Shown: piece by piece, positions 17,198 through 26,066 of the stretch
Layout: every line of letters begins with the position of its first letter
How positions within the stretch are numbered: position 1 is the stretch's first letter
Source of the DNA: Weeksella virosa DSM 16922
GTDB taxonomy: Bacteria > Bacteroidota > Bacteroidia > Flavobacteriales > Weeksellaceae
Assembly (NCBI RefSeq): GCF_000189415.1
Contig: NC_015144.1
Coordinates: 2,156,001 to 2,220,000 of the forward strand
DNA: 64,000 bases
Reading direction: 5' to 3'
Notes under the pieces: generated by a model
Database searches by the model: none
What the model was told of the DNA's origin: nothing
Seen by the model: the letters and a program-made list of their open reading frames with translations, nothing else
Position numbers and translations under genes: made by a program

Positions 17198-17725
17198 ATG
17201 TCATTTTATCAAGAACTAGCCAATTTGCTAGAAAAAAGCCCAAACAAGCATAAGTATCTAAAACTTTTCTTCAATATTTCACCAATGTATCGTCGCTCTT
17301 GTGGGCGTTTAATCGAAATTTCGAAGGATATGCATTACATAAAAGGAAAAATCATTTTCTCGTATAAGAACATGAATTATATGGGCACTATGTTTGGCGG
17401 GAGTATGTTGTCGGCAACCGACCCAATTTATATGGTTCAATTGACACAGATTTTAGGTAAAAAATATGTAGTATGGGACAAATCGGTAAAAGCCAAATTC
17501 AAAAGACCAATCAAAAAAACAGTTTGGGTAGAATATATTTTTACAGAAAATGAAATTAAGAACATCAAAAAAATAATTGAAGAAGAAGATGAAATAACAA
17601 TCACTAAGCAACTGAAAATTAAAGATATAGAAGGTAATGTGTATGCAGAATTAGAAAAAGAACTTTATGTAAGCACTCTAGCTTTTTACAAAGAAAAGCT
17701 CCGATTACGTGAATCAAATAAATAA
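17198..17725 (+). CDS. DUF4442 hotdog-fold protein, candidate thioesterase
   Basis: Protein of 175 aa from the ATG at 17198; an upstream in-frame ATA at 17141 lies inside menE and is not used. The sequence NYMGTMFGGSMLSATDPIYM resembles the PaaI/hotdog signature, with Phe in place of the His of HGG but the acidic residue retained (TDP). The C-terminal half carries beta strands typical of the fold (VWDKSVKAKFKRPIKKTVWVEY). It is the last gene of the menC operon, 13 bases after menE. Hotdog proteins supply the DHNA-CoA thioesterase step (MenI) in other organisms, so that role is a reasonable inference here, not a demonstrated one. No signal peptide or membrane segment. Confidence 0.8.
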   Translation: MSFYQELANLLEKSPNKHKYLKLFFNISPMYRRSCGRLIEISKDMHYIKGKIIFSYKNMNYMGTMFGGSMLSATDPIYMVQLTQILGKKYVVWDKSVKAKFKRPIKKTVWVEYIFTENEIKNIKKIIEEEDEITITKQLKIKDIEGNVYAELEKELYVSTLAFYKEKLRLRESNK

Positions 17726-17818
17726 CACTCCTAATATTTTTTTATACAATTATCATAAAGATTATATAAAAATTTTATTCGCTTAACCCTTTCATCACGA
17801 AATCTATAGGAATTAATG

Positions 17819-17826
17819 TATATTAG
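17819..17826 (+). promoter_or_regulatory. Candidate -7 box of icmF
   Basis: TATATTAG (TAnnTTTG with one mismatch), 20 bases before the icmF ATG. It shares the string TATATTAGC with the two M13 promoters. No clear -33 TTTG. Confidence 0.3.
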
Positions 17827-17846
17827 CCATCATCAAAACAAACAAA

Positions 17847-20800
17847 ATGTCTGAGATTACTACAGAAAATAAAGAAAAACAAGTTTCCCTTCAACAACCA
17901 TCACAAATCCCGTATAAACCAAAAAACAAAGTACGTATTGTTACTGCTGCTGCTTTGTTTGATGGTCACGATGCAGCCATCAATATCATGCGCCGCATCA
18001 TTCAATCTACAGGATGCGAGGTAATACATTTGGGGCATGATAAATCGGTAGAAGATGTAGTGAACACAGCGATACAAGAAGATGCCAATGCAATTGCAAT
18101 GACTTCTTATCAGGGTGGTCACAATGAGTATTTTAAATATATGTACGATTTGCTTCAAGAAAAAGGAGCAGGACACATAAAAATAGTTGGTGGTGGAGGC
18201 GGAGTAATTCTTCCGACCGAAATAAAAGAGCTAATGGATTACGGCATTACCCGAATTTATTCGCCCGATGATGGTCGTGAACTTGGCTTGCAAGGTATGA
18301 TCAACGATATGGTTGAAAAATCAGACTTCCCAACAGGAAATTTAGAGTTACCAGAAGGTAAAGATGTTTACCAGTCACTACTAGACAAAGACGTTACAAC
18401 CATTTCCCGTCTGATTTCATTGGCAGAAAACAGAGAAGAAGACTTTCTAAAAGTTTTTCATTATGATAAAGTAATCGATAAATCGACACCAGTTCTCGGG
18501 ATTACTGGAACCGGCGGAGCAGGAAAATCGTCGATGGTCGATGAAATAGTTCGTCGCTTTTTGATTGATTTCCCCAAAAAAACCATTGCTTTGGTTTCTG
18601 TAGATCCATCTAAAAAGAAAACAGGCGGTGCATTACTGGGCGACCGTATTCGCATGAACTCGATCAATAATCCGCGTGTATATATGCGCTCGTTAGCCAC
18701 ACGCCAATCCAATTTAGCTTTATCTCGCTATGTAGAAGAAGCTTTGCAGGTTTTGAAAGCAGCTAATTTCGATTTGATTATTTTAGAAACTTCAGGAATC
18801 GGACAATCTGACACCGAAATTCTAGATCATTCAGACGCATCACTCTATATCATGACACCAGAATTTGGTGCAGCTACACAATTAGAAAAAATTGATATGT
18901 TGGATTTTGCCGACATTGTGGCCATCAATAAATTCGATAAAAGAGGAGCTTTAGACGCTATTCGCGATGTGAAAAAGCAATACCAACGCAACCACAATCT
19001 TTGGGATGTTAATCCTGACGAAATGCCTGTTTTTGGTACAATTGCTTCACAATTCAACGATCCAGGAACCAATCAACTCTACAAAGCAATCATAGAGAAA
19101 ATTGTAGAAAAAACGGGTGCAGACTTGGTTTCTTCATTTGAAATTACAAAAGAAATGTCGGAGAAAATTTTTGTTATTCCTCCAGCAAGAACACGCTATT
19201 TATCAGAGATTGCCGAGAATAATCGTGCCTACGATACCAAAACATCTACACAAAAGGAAGTCGCCCAAAAACTATACGGAATCTTCAAAACAATAGAAAC
19301 TCTTTCGGGAACAACTCCCAATCTCACACAACACGGAATCGAAATTACCGGAACCGAAAACGAAGAACTATCAAAAGTTCTTTTGGCTGAATTCGATAAA
19401 TTGAAACGAAATTTAGATCCATTCAATTGGGAGGCAATCATTACTTGGGACGAAAAAGTAAACAAATACAAAAATCCAATTTATAGTTTCAAGGTTCGCG
19501 ACAAAGAAATCAAAATAAAAACCCACTCAGAGTCTTTATCACACCTACAAATTCCTAAAGTAGCATTACCAAAATACGAAGCTTGGGGCGATTTGTTGCG
19601 TTGGGTTTTGCAAGAAAATGTACCGGGTGAATTTCCGTTCACATCAGGTTTATATCCATTCAAACGCGAAGGAGAAGATCCTACCCGAATGTTTGCCGGT
19701 GAAGGAGGACCAGAGCGCACAAACCGTCGTTTTCACTATGTCTCAAAGGGGATGCCCGCCAAAAGATTGTCAACCGCTTTTGACTCGGTAACGCTTTACG
19801 GTAACGATCCAGGACACCGACCAGATATTTACGGAAAAATTGGGAATGCAGGTGTATCGATTTGTTGTTTGGATGATGCTAAAAAACTGTATTCTGGTTT
19901 CGATTTGTCGCATCCGATGACGTCGGTATCAATGACTATCAACGGGCCTGCACCGATGTTGTTAGGCTTTTTTATGAATGCAGCTATCGACCAGAATTGT
20001 GAAAAATACATAAAAGAAAATGGATTAGAAGCCGAAGTAGAAGCCAAAATAAAAGCAATATATGAAGACAAAGGCTTTGAAAGACCAAAATACAATGGCG
20101 ACTTACCAGAAGGGAATGATGGTTTAGGACTCATGCTATTGGGTGTAACTGGCGATCAGGTTTTGCCAAAAGATGTATACGAAGAAATTAAAAAACAAAC
20201 TTTGGCACAAGTACGCGGAACCGTACAGGCAGACATCCTAAAAGAAGATCAGGCACAAAATACGTGCATATTCTCTACCGAATTTGCTTTGCGCTTGATG
20301 GGTGACGTACAAGAATATTTTATCGATCATAATGTTCGAAACTTTTATTCCGTATCTATTTCCGGCTATCACATTGCCGAAGCAGGAGCAAATCCAGTAA
20401 CGCAATTGGCCTTTACCTTGGCAAATGGCTTTACGTATGTAGAGTATTATTTATCTAGAGGAATGGATATCAATGCATTTGGACCCAACTTGTCATTTTT
20501 CTTTTCGAACGGAATCGATCCAGAATATTCGGTAATCGGGCGAGTAGCAAGAAGAATCTGGGCAAAAGCCCTGAAGTATAAATACGGCGCAAACGAAAGA
20601 GCACAAATGTTAAAATATCATATCCAAACATCTGGTCGATCGTTGCATGCACAAGAAATTGATTTTAATGACATACGCACCACTTTACAAGCATTATATG
20701 CAATTTATGACAACTGTAACTCTCTGCATACCAATGCTTACGATGAGGCTATTACAACACCAACAGAAGAATCGGTGCGTAGAGCCATGGCGATTCAGCT

Positions 20801-21314
20801 CATTATCAATAAAGAATTAGGTTTAGCGAAAAACGAGAATCCGATACAAGGTTCATTCATTATCGAAGAATTGACCGACTTGGTTGAGGAAGCCGTTTTG
20901 GCCGAGTTTGATAGAATTACGGAGCGTGGAGGAGTTTTAGGTGCAATGGAAACCATGTATCAACGTTCGAAAATTCAGGAAGAATCTTTGTATTATGAAA
21001 CACTAAAACACAACGGAGATTATCCTATCATTGGAGTCAATACATTTTTAAGTTCTACGGGATCAAAAACAGTGATTCCTGCGGAAGTTATTCGTGCGAC
21101 TGAAGAAGAAAAACAATTCCAAATTCTGACCAAAGAAAAACTACACCAAATAAAAGAGGCTGAAGAAAAAGAACAATTAGAAAAAGTTAAAGAAGTTGCC
21201 ATCCAGAACGGTAATATTTTTGAGGCACTTATGGAAGCTACAAAAGTTTGTTCACTTGGTCAGATAACAGAATCATTATTTGATGTAGGTGGACAGTATC
21301 GCAGAAATATGTAA
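17847..21314 (+). CDS. icmF: Fused isobutyryl-CoA mutase (B12 domain - GTPase - mutase)
   Basis: Adenosylcobalamin-dependent acyl-CoA mutase of 1155 aa with three parts in one chain. Residues about 28-165 are the B12-binding domain with DGHDAA (H41 is the expected axial ligand) and GGGGGVI. About 210-420 is a MeaB-like G-domain with P-loop GTGGAGKSS (K227) and a NKFD base motif. The rest is the mutase barrel with [25 protein letters not shown]-type substrate motifs and [13 protein letters not shown]. This order is diagnostic for IcmF, whose known members interconvert isobutyryl- and n-butyryl-CoA; the G-domain loads and protects the cofactor. It fits valine breakdown. I see no cobalamin riboswitch in the 120-base upstream gap. 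Confidence 0.95.
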   Translation: MSEITTENKEKQVSLQQPSQIPYKPKNKVRIVTAAALFDGHDAAINIMRRIIQSTGCEVIHLGHDKSVEDVVNTAIQEDANAIAMTSYQGGHNEYFKYMYDLLQEKGAGHIKIVGGGGGVILPTEIKELMDYGITRIYSPDDGRELGLQGMINDMVEKSDFPTGNLELPEGKDVYQSLLDKDVTTISRLISLAENREEDFLKVFHYDKVIDKSTPVLGITGTGGAGKSSMVDEIVRRFLIDFPKKTIALVSVDPSKKKTGGALLGDRIRMNSINNPRVYMRSLATRQSNLALSRYVEEALQVLKAANFDLIILETSGIGQSDTEILDHSDASLYIMTPEFGAATQLEKIDMLDFADIVAINKFDKRGALDAIRDVKKQYQRNHNLWDVNPDEMPVFGTIASQFNDPGTNQLYKAIIEKIVEKTGADLVSSFEITKEMSEKIFVIPPARTRYLSEIAENNRAYDTKTSTQKEVAQKLYGIFKTIETLSGTTPNLTQHGIEITGTENEELSKVLLAEFDKLKRNLDPFNWEAIITWDEKVNKYKNPIYSFKVRDKEIKIKTHSESLSHLQIPKVALPKYEAWGDLLRWVLQENVPGEFPFTSGLYPFKREGEDPTRMFAGEGGPERTNRRFHYVSKGMPAKRLSTAFDSVTLYGNDPGHRPDIYGKIGNAGVSICCLDDAKKLYSGFDLSHPMTSVSMTINGPAPMLLGFFMNAAIDQNCEKYIKENGLEAEVEAKIKAIYEDKGFERPKYNGDLPEGNDGLGLMLLGVTGDQVLPKDVYEEIKKQTLAQVRGTVQADILKEDQAQNTCIFSTEFALRLMGDVQEYFIDHNVRNFYSVSISGYHIAEAGANPVTQLAFTLANGFTYVEYYLSRGMDINAFGPNLSFFFSNGIDPEYSVIGRVARRIWAKALKYKYGANERAQMLKYHIQTSGRSLHAQEIDFNDIRTTLQALYAIYDNCNSLHTNAYDEAITTPTEESVRRAMAIQLIINKELGLAKNENPIQGSFIIEELTDLVEEAVLAEFDRITERGGVLGAMETMYQRSKIQEESLYYETLKHNGDYPIIGVNTFLSSTGSKTVIPAEVIRATEEEKQFQILTKEKLHQIKEAEEKEQLEKVKEVAIQNGNIFEALMEATKVCSLGQITESLFDVGGQYRRNM

Positions 21315-21341
21315 ACAATCTGAAAATTATGCATTAACACT

Positions 21342-21371
21342 AAAGCCTCGAAATTTCGAGGCTTTTATTTT
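21342..21371 (+). terminator. Terminator after icmF
   Basis: AAAGCCTCGAAA / TTTCGAGGCTTT at 21342-21365 is a perfect 12-bp palindrome followed by TATTTTATTT. Confidence 0.85.
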
Positions 21372-21441
21372 ATTTAGAAAACCTTGAAAGTTTGTAATAA
21401 CTTATTTGTCTATAAAGTATTGTAAAACTGACAAATAGACT

Positions 21442-21457
21442 TTGGCACGTGCTTTGA
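21442..21457 (+). promoter_or_regulatory. Sigma-54-like promoter before DUF1232-miaA
   Basis: TTGGCACGTGCTTTGA fits the sigma-54 consensus TTGGCACGnnnnTTGC except that the -12 dinucleotide is GA. The invariant GG (21444-21445) and this GA are 10 bases apart, the required spacing. Predicted start would be near 21469, leaving a leader of about 20 bases before the ATG at 21492. RpoN is encoded at 34353-35825. No activator-binding site can be assigned. Confidence 0.55.
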
Positions 21458-21491
21458 ATTTTACATAACACATCAAAAACTATTTAGGGAA

Positions 21492-21845
21492 ATGAACAAA
21501 AAAAGATTTTTTAGATTAGCTGGAGCTGCAGCTGCTAAAGCACAGCAAGACAAAACATTCACAACAAAAGTAAAAACCACTTTTCGTATGCTAAATGATA
21601 TAGTTCGTGGAACTTACAAACCGACTTGGAAAAACATTATACTTCCGTTCTTGGCGTTTATTTATATACTTTCTCCATTAGATTTTATACCTTCTTTTAT
21701 GTTCGGGCCAATCGGTCTAATAGATGATTTCGGGATTTTAATGTTTGGTCTAAAATTTTTAAATAAAGAAATAGAAAAGTATCTTGCGTGGGAAATTTTA
21801 CAGCCTAAATATTCGTACGTAGAAGATGCAAAAATCATCGATTGA
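21492..21845 (+). CDS. DUF1232 (YkvA-type) small membrane-associated protein
   Basis: Protein of 117 aa with the DUF1232 core: a hydrophobic segment IILPFLAFIYILSPLDFIPSF then GPIGLIDDFGILMFGLKFL. The S-P-x-D-x-x-P and IDD signatures are characteristic. The N-terminus is basic and Ala-rich. Function of the family is unknown. The last 20 bases overlap the start of miaA, so the two genes are translationally linked, and the sigma-54-like site at 21442 is the best promoter for both. AGGGAA just before the ATG is a plausible ribosome-binding site. Confidence 0.85.
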   Translation: MNKKRFFRLAGAAAAKAQQDKTFTTKVKTTFRMLNDIVRGTYKPTWKNIILPFLAFIYILSPLDFIPSFMFGPIGLIDDFGILMFGLKFLNKEIEKYLAWEILQPKYSYVEDAKIID

Positions 21846-22752
21846 TACAAATAAAAAATACTTAATTAGCTTAGTCGGTCCTACTGCAATTGGTAAAACC
21901 GACTTAGCAATTTTTTTAGCCAAATATTTACAAGCCGAAATTCTTTCCAATGATTCTCGACAATTTTTCAAAGAACTTTCTATCGGCACTGCTGTTCCTA
22001 CAAAAGATGAATTAGCCCATGTTCCGCATCATTTTATACAACACATATCTATTGAAGATGACTATTCGGTAGGAGATTTCGAACGTGAAGCATTGGCTTT
22101 TCTAGAAAATTATTTTAACACCAACAATATTGCTCTTTTGGTCGGTGGCTCTGGTTTGTACGAAAAAGCACTTACTCAAGGCTTGGACTATTTTCCAGAA
22201 GTTGACCCATTGATTAGAGAAACGCTAAATACAATTTTTGCTACAGATGGGATAGAAGTTTTGCAACAAGAATTAGCAGAGAAAGATCCTGAATATTTTG
22301 CAGAGGTAGATCAGCAGAATGGAAAAAGAATTATTCGAGCGTTAGAAATAATTCGTGGAACAGGAAATAAATTTTCATCCTACCGCAGCAATTCTATTGT
22401 GCAAAGACCTTTCGAGATTATCAAGATAGGATTGGATTTGCCAAGGGAAGAGTTGTATGATCGAATTAATCGTCGAGTAGATTTTATGATGGAAAATAAT
22501 CTGCTAGACGAAGTGAAAGAAGTTTATCCTAAAAAAAACCTAAATGCCTTGCAAACTGTTGGGTATAGAGAGCTATTTTGTTATTTAGACCAAGAGTTTA
22601 CACTAGAACAAGCAGTAGAAGAAATTAAGAAAAATACAAGGAGATTTGCAAAAAGACAACTCACATGGTTCAGAAAAGATAAGAGTGTTTGTTGGTTCTC
22701 ACCCAAAGAAGGAGATAAAATTTTGGCCTATATTAAAGAAAAAATAAAGTAA
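21826..22752 (+). CDS. miaA: tRNA dimethylallyltransferase
   Basis: Prenyltransferase of 308 aa that transfers a dimethylallyl group to A37 of tRNAs reading UNN codons. The P-loop is LVGPTAIGKTD (residues 18-25), then SNDSRQFFKELSIGTAVP (substrate Asp), VGGSGLYEKALTQGLD, RIIRALEIIRGTG and TVGYRELFCYLD, all in family order. It overlaps the DUF1232 gene by 20 bases. miaE, which hydroxylates the later product, is present at 12018. Usually not essential, but it affects translation fidelity. A hairpin at 22932 probably ends the transcript. Confidence 0.95.
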   Translation: MQKSSIDTNKKYLISLVGPTAIGKTDLAIFLAKYLQAEILSNDSRQFFKELSIGTAVPTKDELAHVPHHFIQHISIEDDYSVGDFEREALAFLENYFNTNNIALLVGGSGLYEKALTQGLDYFPEVDPLIRETLNTIFATDGIEVLQQELAEKDPEYFAEVDQQNGKRIIRALEIIRGTGNKFSSYRSNSIVQRPFEIIKIGLDLPREELYDRINRRVDFMMENNLLDEVKEVYPKKNLNALQTVGYRELFCYLDQEFTLEQAVEEIKKNTRRFAKRQLTWFRKDKSVCWFSPKEGDKILAYIKEKIK

Positions 22753-22931
22753 CTATTTATAAATTATACATTCTTTTTACGCAAAAAACACACATAGCTA
22801 AATAGTCTAAATTTCGATGTATAATCAATACATTATTAATTAATCAAAACTTTTCACCTTACTGAATACAGGAACATTTATTGGGTGGAATAAAGAAGAA
22901 AAACATCCATGAAATAAAAAAACATCAAGAT

Positions 22932-22966
22932 AAAGTCTCTATTTAAGAGGCTTTTATTATTTTAGT
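22932..22966 (+). terminator. Hairpin after miaA, just before the M28 gene
   Basis: AAAGTCTCT at 22932-22940 and AGAGGCTTT at 22945-22953 pair with one G-U; a T-rich stretch follows. It lies 180 bases after miaA and 15 bases before the M28 start, so it could also act as a leader element of the M28 gene. Confidence 0.6.
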
Positions 22967-22980
22967 AAAAAAATATCATA

Positions 22981-24534
22981 ATGAAGTTTTATAGACCATT
23001 ACAATTGGCAACCGTTTTATGTGCCTCTATAACTTTAACGGCACAGAACAACACACAACAAGATGCTATTATCAGTGCTATTACTCAAGAAGCACAAAAC
23101 AATTCTCAACTCGAGCTTTTAGCAACCGAACTTTTGGATGGAATCGGGCCGCGTTTGGTAGGATCACCTGAAATGGAAAAAGCAAGTGATTGGGCCATTG
23201 CACAGTTCAAACAATGGGGAATTGATGCCGAAAGACAAAACTATGGCGAATGGAAAGCATGGCAAAGAGGAGCATCAAACATTACGATGACTTCACCGCG
23301 TGTAGTATCTCTAAATGCAACACAACTTGCTTGGAGCCCAGCAACCAAAAAAACTATCGAGTCAGAGGTTGTGGCCTTGCCAAAAGACCCTAAAGATTTT
23401 GCGAAATGGAGCAATCAGATCAAAAATAAAGTGGTGCTTTTATCTATGTATCAACCAGTAGGTAGACCCGATTATCAGCTAAAGGAATTTGCAACGCCTG
23501 ATACTTACGAAAAGCTAAAAAAAGAAAACGAAAATAGGCAAAAAGAATATCAATCTTTTTTACAAGCGATAGGATATACCCAAAACCAATTAGCTGAATT
23601 TTTAGAGCAAAAAGGAGCAGCAGCAATCGTAATTTCTAATTGGAGTGGAATTATGGGCGCCAATAGAATTTTCGATGCGAAAACGAAAAACATTCCCATG
23701 ATCGATATCGAACTTGAACAATATGGAATGTTGTATAGATTGGCAGTTAACAATAAAAAACCAAGAATTTCTATCAATGTACAATCAAAAGATTTAGGAA
23801 AAGCAAAAGCCTTTAACACCATTGCAAAAATAGAAGGAAAAGAAAAACCGAATGAATATGTCATTTTATCGGCACATTTCGATTCGTGGGATGGTGCACA
23901 AGGTGCTACAGATAATGGAACGGGCGTTATAACTATGATGGAAGCTGCACGTATCCTAAAGAAACTTTATCCAAACCCGAAACGAACTATTATTATTGGA
24001 CTATGGGGGAGCGAAGAACAAGGCCTCAATGGATCTAGAGCTTTTGTAAAAGATCATCCAGACATTGTTGCTAAAACCCAAGTCGTTTTCAACCAAGATA
24101 ATGGTACAGGAAGAGTAGTAAACATCAATGGACAAGGATTTGTAAATGCCTATGAGTATGTTTCTCGCTGGTTGAATCAAGTCCCAAACGACGTAAGTAA
24201 ACACATAGAAACGTCTTTCCCTGGTATGCCAAGTGGAGGAGGGTCTGATCATTCTTCCTTTGTAGCTGCGGGTATACCTGCTTTTATGTTGAGTTCTCTA
24301 AACTGGGGATATTTTGGTTACACATGGCATACTAATAAAGATACGTACGATAAAATTATTTTTGATGAAGTAAGAAACAACGTCATCTTAACAGCTAGTT
24401 TAGCATATTTAGCTTCAGAGGAAGAAGAGTTGGTAGATCGTACGAAAAGAGTTTTACCTACAAAAGATGGTAAAACAGCTCAATGGCCAGTCGCTGTAGA
24501 CGCCAATCGTGCAGGTAGATTAGAGACCAAGTAA
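22981..24534 (+). CDS. Secreted M28 family zinc aminopeptidase
   Basis: Exported di-zinc aminopeptidase or carboxypeptidase of 517 aa. The signal peptide ends at LTAQ (about residue 21). Residues about 120-265 look like a PA-domain insert. The metal ligands are all visible in order: H299 (LSAHFD), D311 (GATDNGTG), E345/E346 (SEEQG), D373 (FNQDNGTG) and H424 (GSDHSSF). The layout resembles Xaa-His/Q-type M28 enzymes of Bacteroidota; the precise specificity is not readable. Monocistronic. With the M13, S46, M3 and M20 enzymes in this window it supports peptide-based nutrition. Confidence 0.92.
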   Translation: MKFYRPLQLATVLCASITLTAQNNTQQDAIISAITQEAQNNSQLELLATELLDGIGPRLVGSPEMEKASDWAIAQFKQWGIDAERQNYGEWKAWQRGASNITMTSPRVVSLNATQLAWSPATKKTIESEVVALPKDPKDFAKWSNQIKNKVVLLSMYQPVGRPDYQLKEFATPDTYEKLKKENENRQKEYQSFLQAIGYTQNQLAEFLEQKGAAAIVISNWSGIMGANRIFDAKTKNIPMIDIELEQYGMLYRLAVNNKKPRISINVQSKDLGKAKAFNTIAKIEGKEKPNEYVILSAHFDSWDGAQGATDNGTGVITMMEAARILKKLYPNPKRTIIIGLWGSEEQGLNGSRAFVKDHPDIVAKTQVVFNQDNGTGRVVNINGQGFVNAYEYVSRWLNQVPNDVSKHIETSFPGMPSGGGSDHSSFVAAGIPAFMLSSLNWGYFGYTWHTNKDTYDKIIFDEVRNNVILTASLAYLASEEEELVDRTKRVLPTKDGKTAQWPVAVDANRAGRLETK

Positions 24535-24623
24535 TTTTTAACAATAATTTATCAATTCATACTCAAAGCTTTATTGTATTTTAGGTAAATAATTAAACAA
24601 AACAAAAAACAATACAATTACTT

Positions 24624-25391
24624 ATGAAAGTAGATAAATTCAGGAAATTACACGAGTAAGAAGATCCGCTATTTCTTGCTAATGTTTGGGATGTTATAAG
24701 TGCAAAAGCGGCAGAAGCAGCTGGTTTCGAAGCTATTGGAACCTCGAGTCATGCAATTGCTAATGTATTAGGGTATGAAGACGGAGAAAATATGTCGTTT
24801 TATGAAATGTTATACATGATAGAACGCATAGCGAAATCTACGAATTTATTGGTAAGCGCAGACATAGAGTCGGGTTTTACGAAAGACCTCAATCAATTGA
24901 ATGAGTATGTTGAGAAATTAGTAGATGTTGGAGTAGTGGGCATCAATATAGAAGATGGAAATACAAGCACCGATGAACGTAAGTTAGACGATGTGAAAGT
25001 ATTAGCCGACAAAATCCATTCTATCAAGACTTACCTCAAAGCAAAAGGAAAAGATTTATTCATTAATGCGAGAATTGATACCTATACCACAGAACATCTA
25101 AGAGCATTAGACGAAACAATTGTACGTGCGAAAATATATAAAGATGTAGGAGCAGACGGCATTTTTGTCCCATTAATTACTACAGAAGAAGATATAAAAA
25201 AAATGGTACAAACTATAGATTTACCGCTTAATACATTTGTTACAGCAAAATCATTAGATTATCCAGCACAGAAAAATTTAGGAGTAAAAAGAATCAGTAG
25301 TGGTAATGCGGTGCACGCAAAAGTTACCGATTTCACTTCATACTTTTTCAAGCACCTCAATGATTCTAAATCATTTTATTTCCTTTTCTAA
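24624..25391 (+). pseudogene. Isocitrate lyase/PEP mutase family gene interrupted by an in-frame stop
   Basis: From the ATG at 24624 the frame reads MKVDKFRKLHE, then TAA at 24657-24659, then EDPLFLANVWDVISAKAAEA and on without further stops to 25391. The two parts are in one frame and together make 255 residues, the usual family length. NVWD, GTSSHAIA, SADIESGF, GINIEDG and FINARIDTY are typical of the isocitrate lyase/PEP mutase superfamily, which makes or breaks C-C or C-P bonds of small keto acids. The stop falls where homologues would probably have a Gln or Glu codon, so a single C-to-T or G-to-T change explains it. A restart at the ATG at 24792 would lose the first strands of the barrel. 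Likely a recent pseudogene. Confidence 0.8.
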
Positions 25392-25401
25392 AATTCATTT
25401 T

Positions 25402-25437
25402 AACAATAACCTCACCGTGGTGGGGTTATTGTTTTTA
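25402..25437 (+). terminator. Terminator after the PEP-mutase-like pseudogene
   Basis: AACAATAACCTCACC at 25402-25416 pairs with GGTGGGGTTATTGTT at 25419-25433 with one G-U pair; T residues follow. Confidence 0.85.
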
Positions 25438-25540
25438 CACTTCTTTTTTATCGTATTCTTACCTAGAATTTCAATATTTAATCCAATTCTAAACTACCTC
25501 TTTCATTCATTCTTTATGATATCTTTTTAGATAATATCTC

Positions 25541-25548
25541 TACTTTTG
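25541..25548 (+). promoter_or_regulatory. Candidate -7 box of the metal-efflux operon
   Basis: TACTTTTG, full TAnnTTTG match, ends 4 bases before the ATG at 25553. The -33 region is T-rich without a clear TTTG. Confidence 0.4.
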
Positions 25549-25552
25549 TTGT

Positions 25553-25945
25553 ATGAAAAGATGGTTAATCTTAACGATTACTTTCATGCAGTTGGCCTCT
25601 ACAACTCAATTCTCACAGTTGTACAAGATTCCTCTGTTCTTTTCTCACTTCGTTGAACATAGCCAAAACAACTGGACTTTTTCCGAGTTCAAAACATTTA
25701 TTGTACTTCATTACGATAATCATGAGATGGATGAAGACTGGGAGACCGACCAGAAACTACCTTTTATGACCGTTGATCGCGTTTATCAAGACCCTTGTTT
25801 TGTACCAAAATTTCAACTTCAAATCACTAATAAAATTATTGATATCGATTCACAAACTATGCATATATGGGTCGATCAATTCACACAGTCTTCATATCTC
25901 GCATCTATTTGGCAACCGCCAAAACAACAACACATTTTCGCATAA
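25553..25945 (+). CDS. Small exported protein preceding the CzcA operon
   Basis: Protein of 130 aa with a signal-like start (KRWLILTITFMQLAST). The mature part has a conserved-looking block: YKIPLFFSHFVEHSQNNWTF, then LHYDNHEMDEDWETDQKLPF, rich in His, Asp and Glu. Similar small proteins sit in front of heavy-metal RND pumps in many Flavobacteria, from memory; no function is established. His/acid clusters could bind metal, but this is inference. The pump gene begins about 120 bases downstream. Very AT-rich compared with the pump gene. Confidence 0.7.
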   Translation: MKRWLILTITFMQLASTTQFSQLYKIPLFFSHFVEHSQNNWTFSEFKTFIVLHYDNHEMDEDWETDQKLPFMTVDRVYQDPCFVPKFQLQITNKIIDIDSQTMHIWVDQFTQSSYLASIWQPPKQQHIFA

Positions 25946-26066
25946 TTTCGAATTCTATTTTCGGTAGAATTCAAGTTTCACTTAGTGGTTAATTCATCTA
26001 GAAATTTCATTATTCGGTTTGATTTATCTTACTGATAATGAATCTATTTCTGGATTAATAAAGAAA

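Noticed and set aside
17726-17846. Cobalamin riboswitch before icmF
   Set aside because: The gap is only 120 bases and lacks a B12-box-like sequence or the expected stems.
24792-25391. ATG 24792 as the real start of the PEP-mutase-like protein
   Set aside because: The 56 codons upstream are in frame and match the family N-terminus, so the short form would lack part of the barrel.
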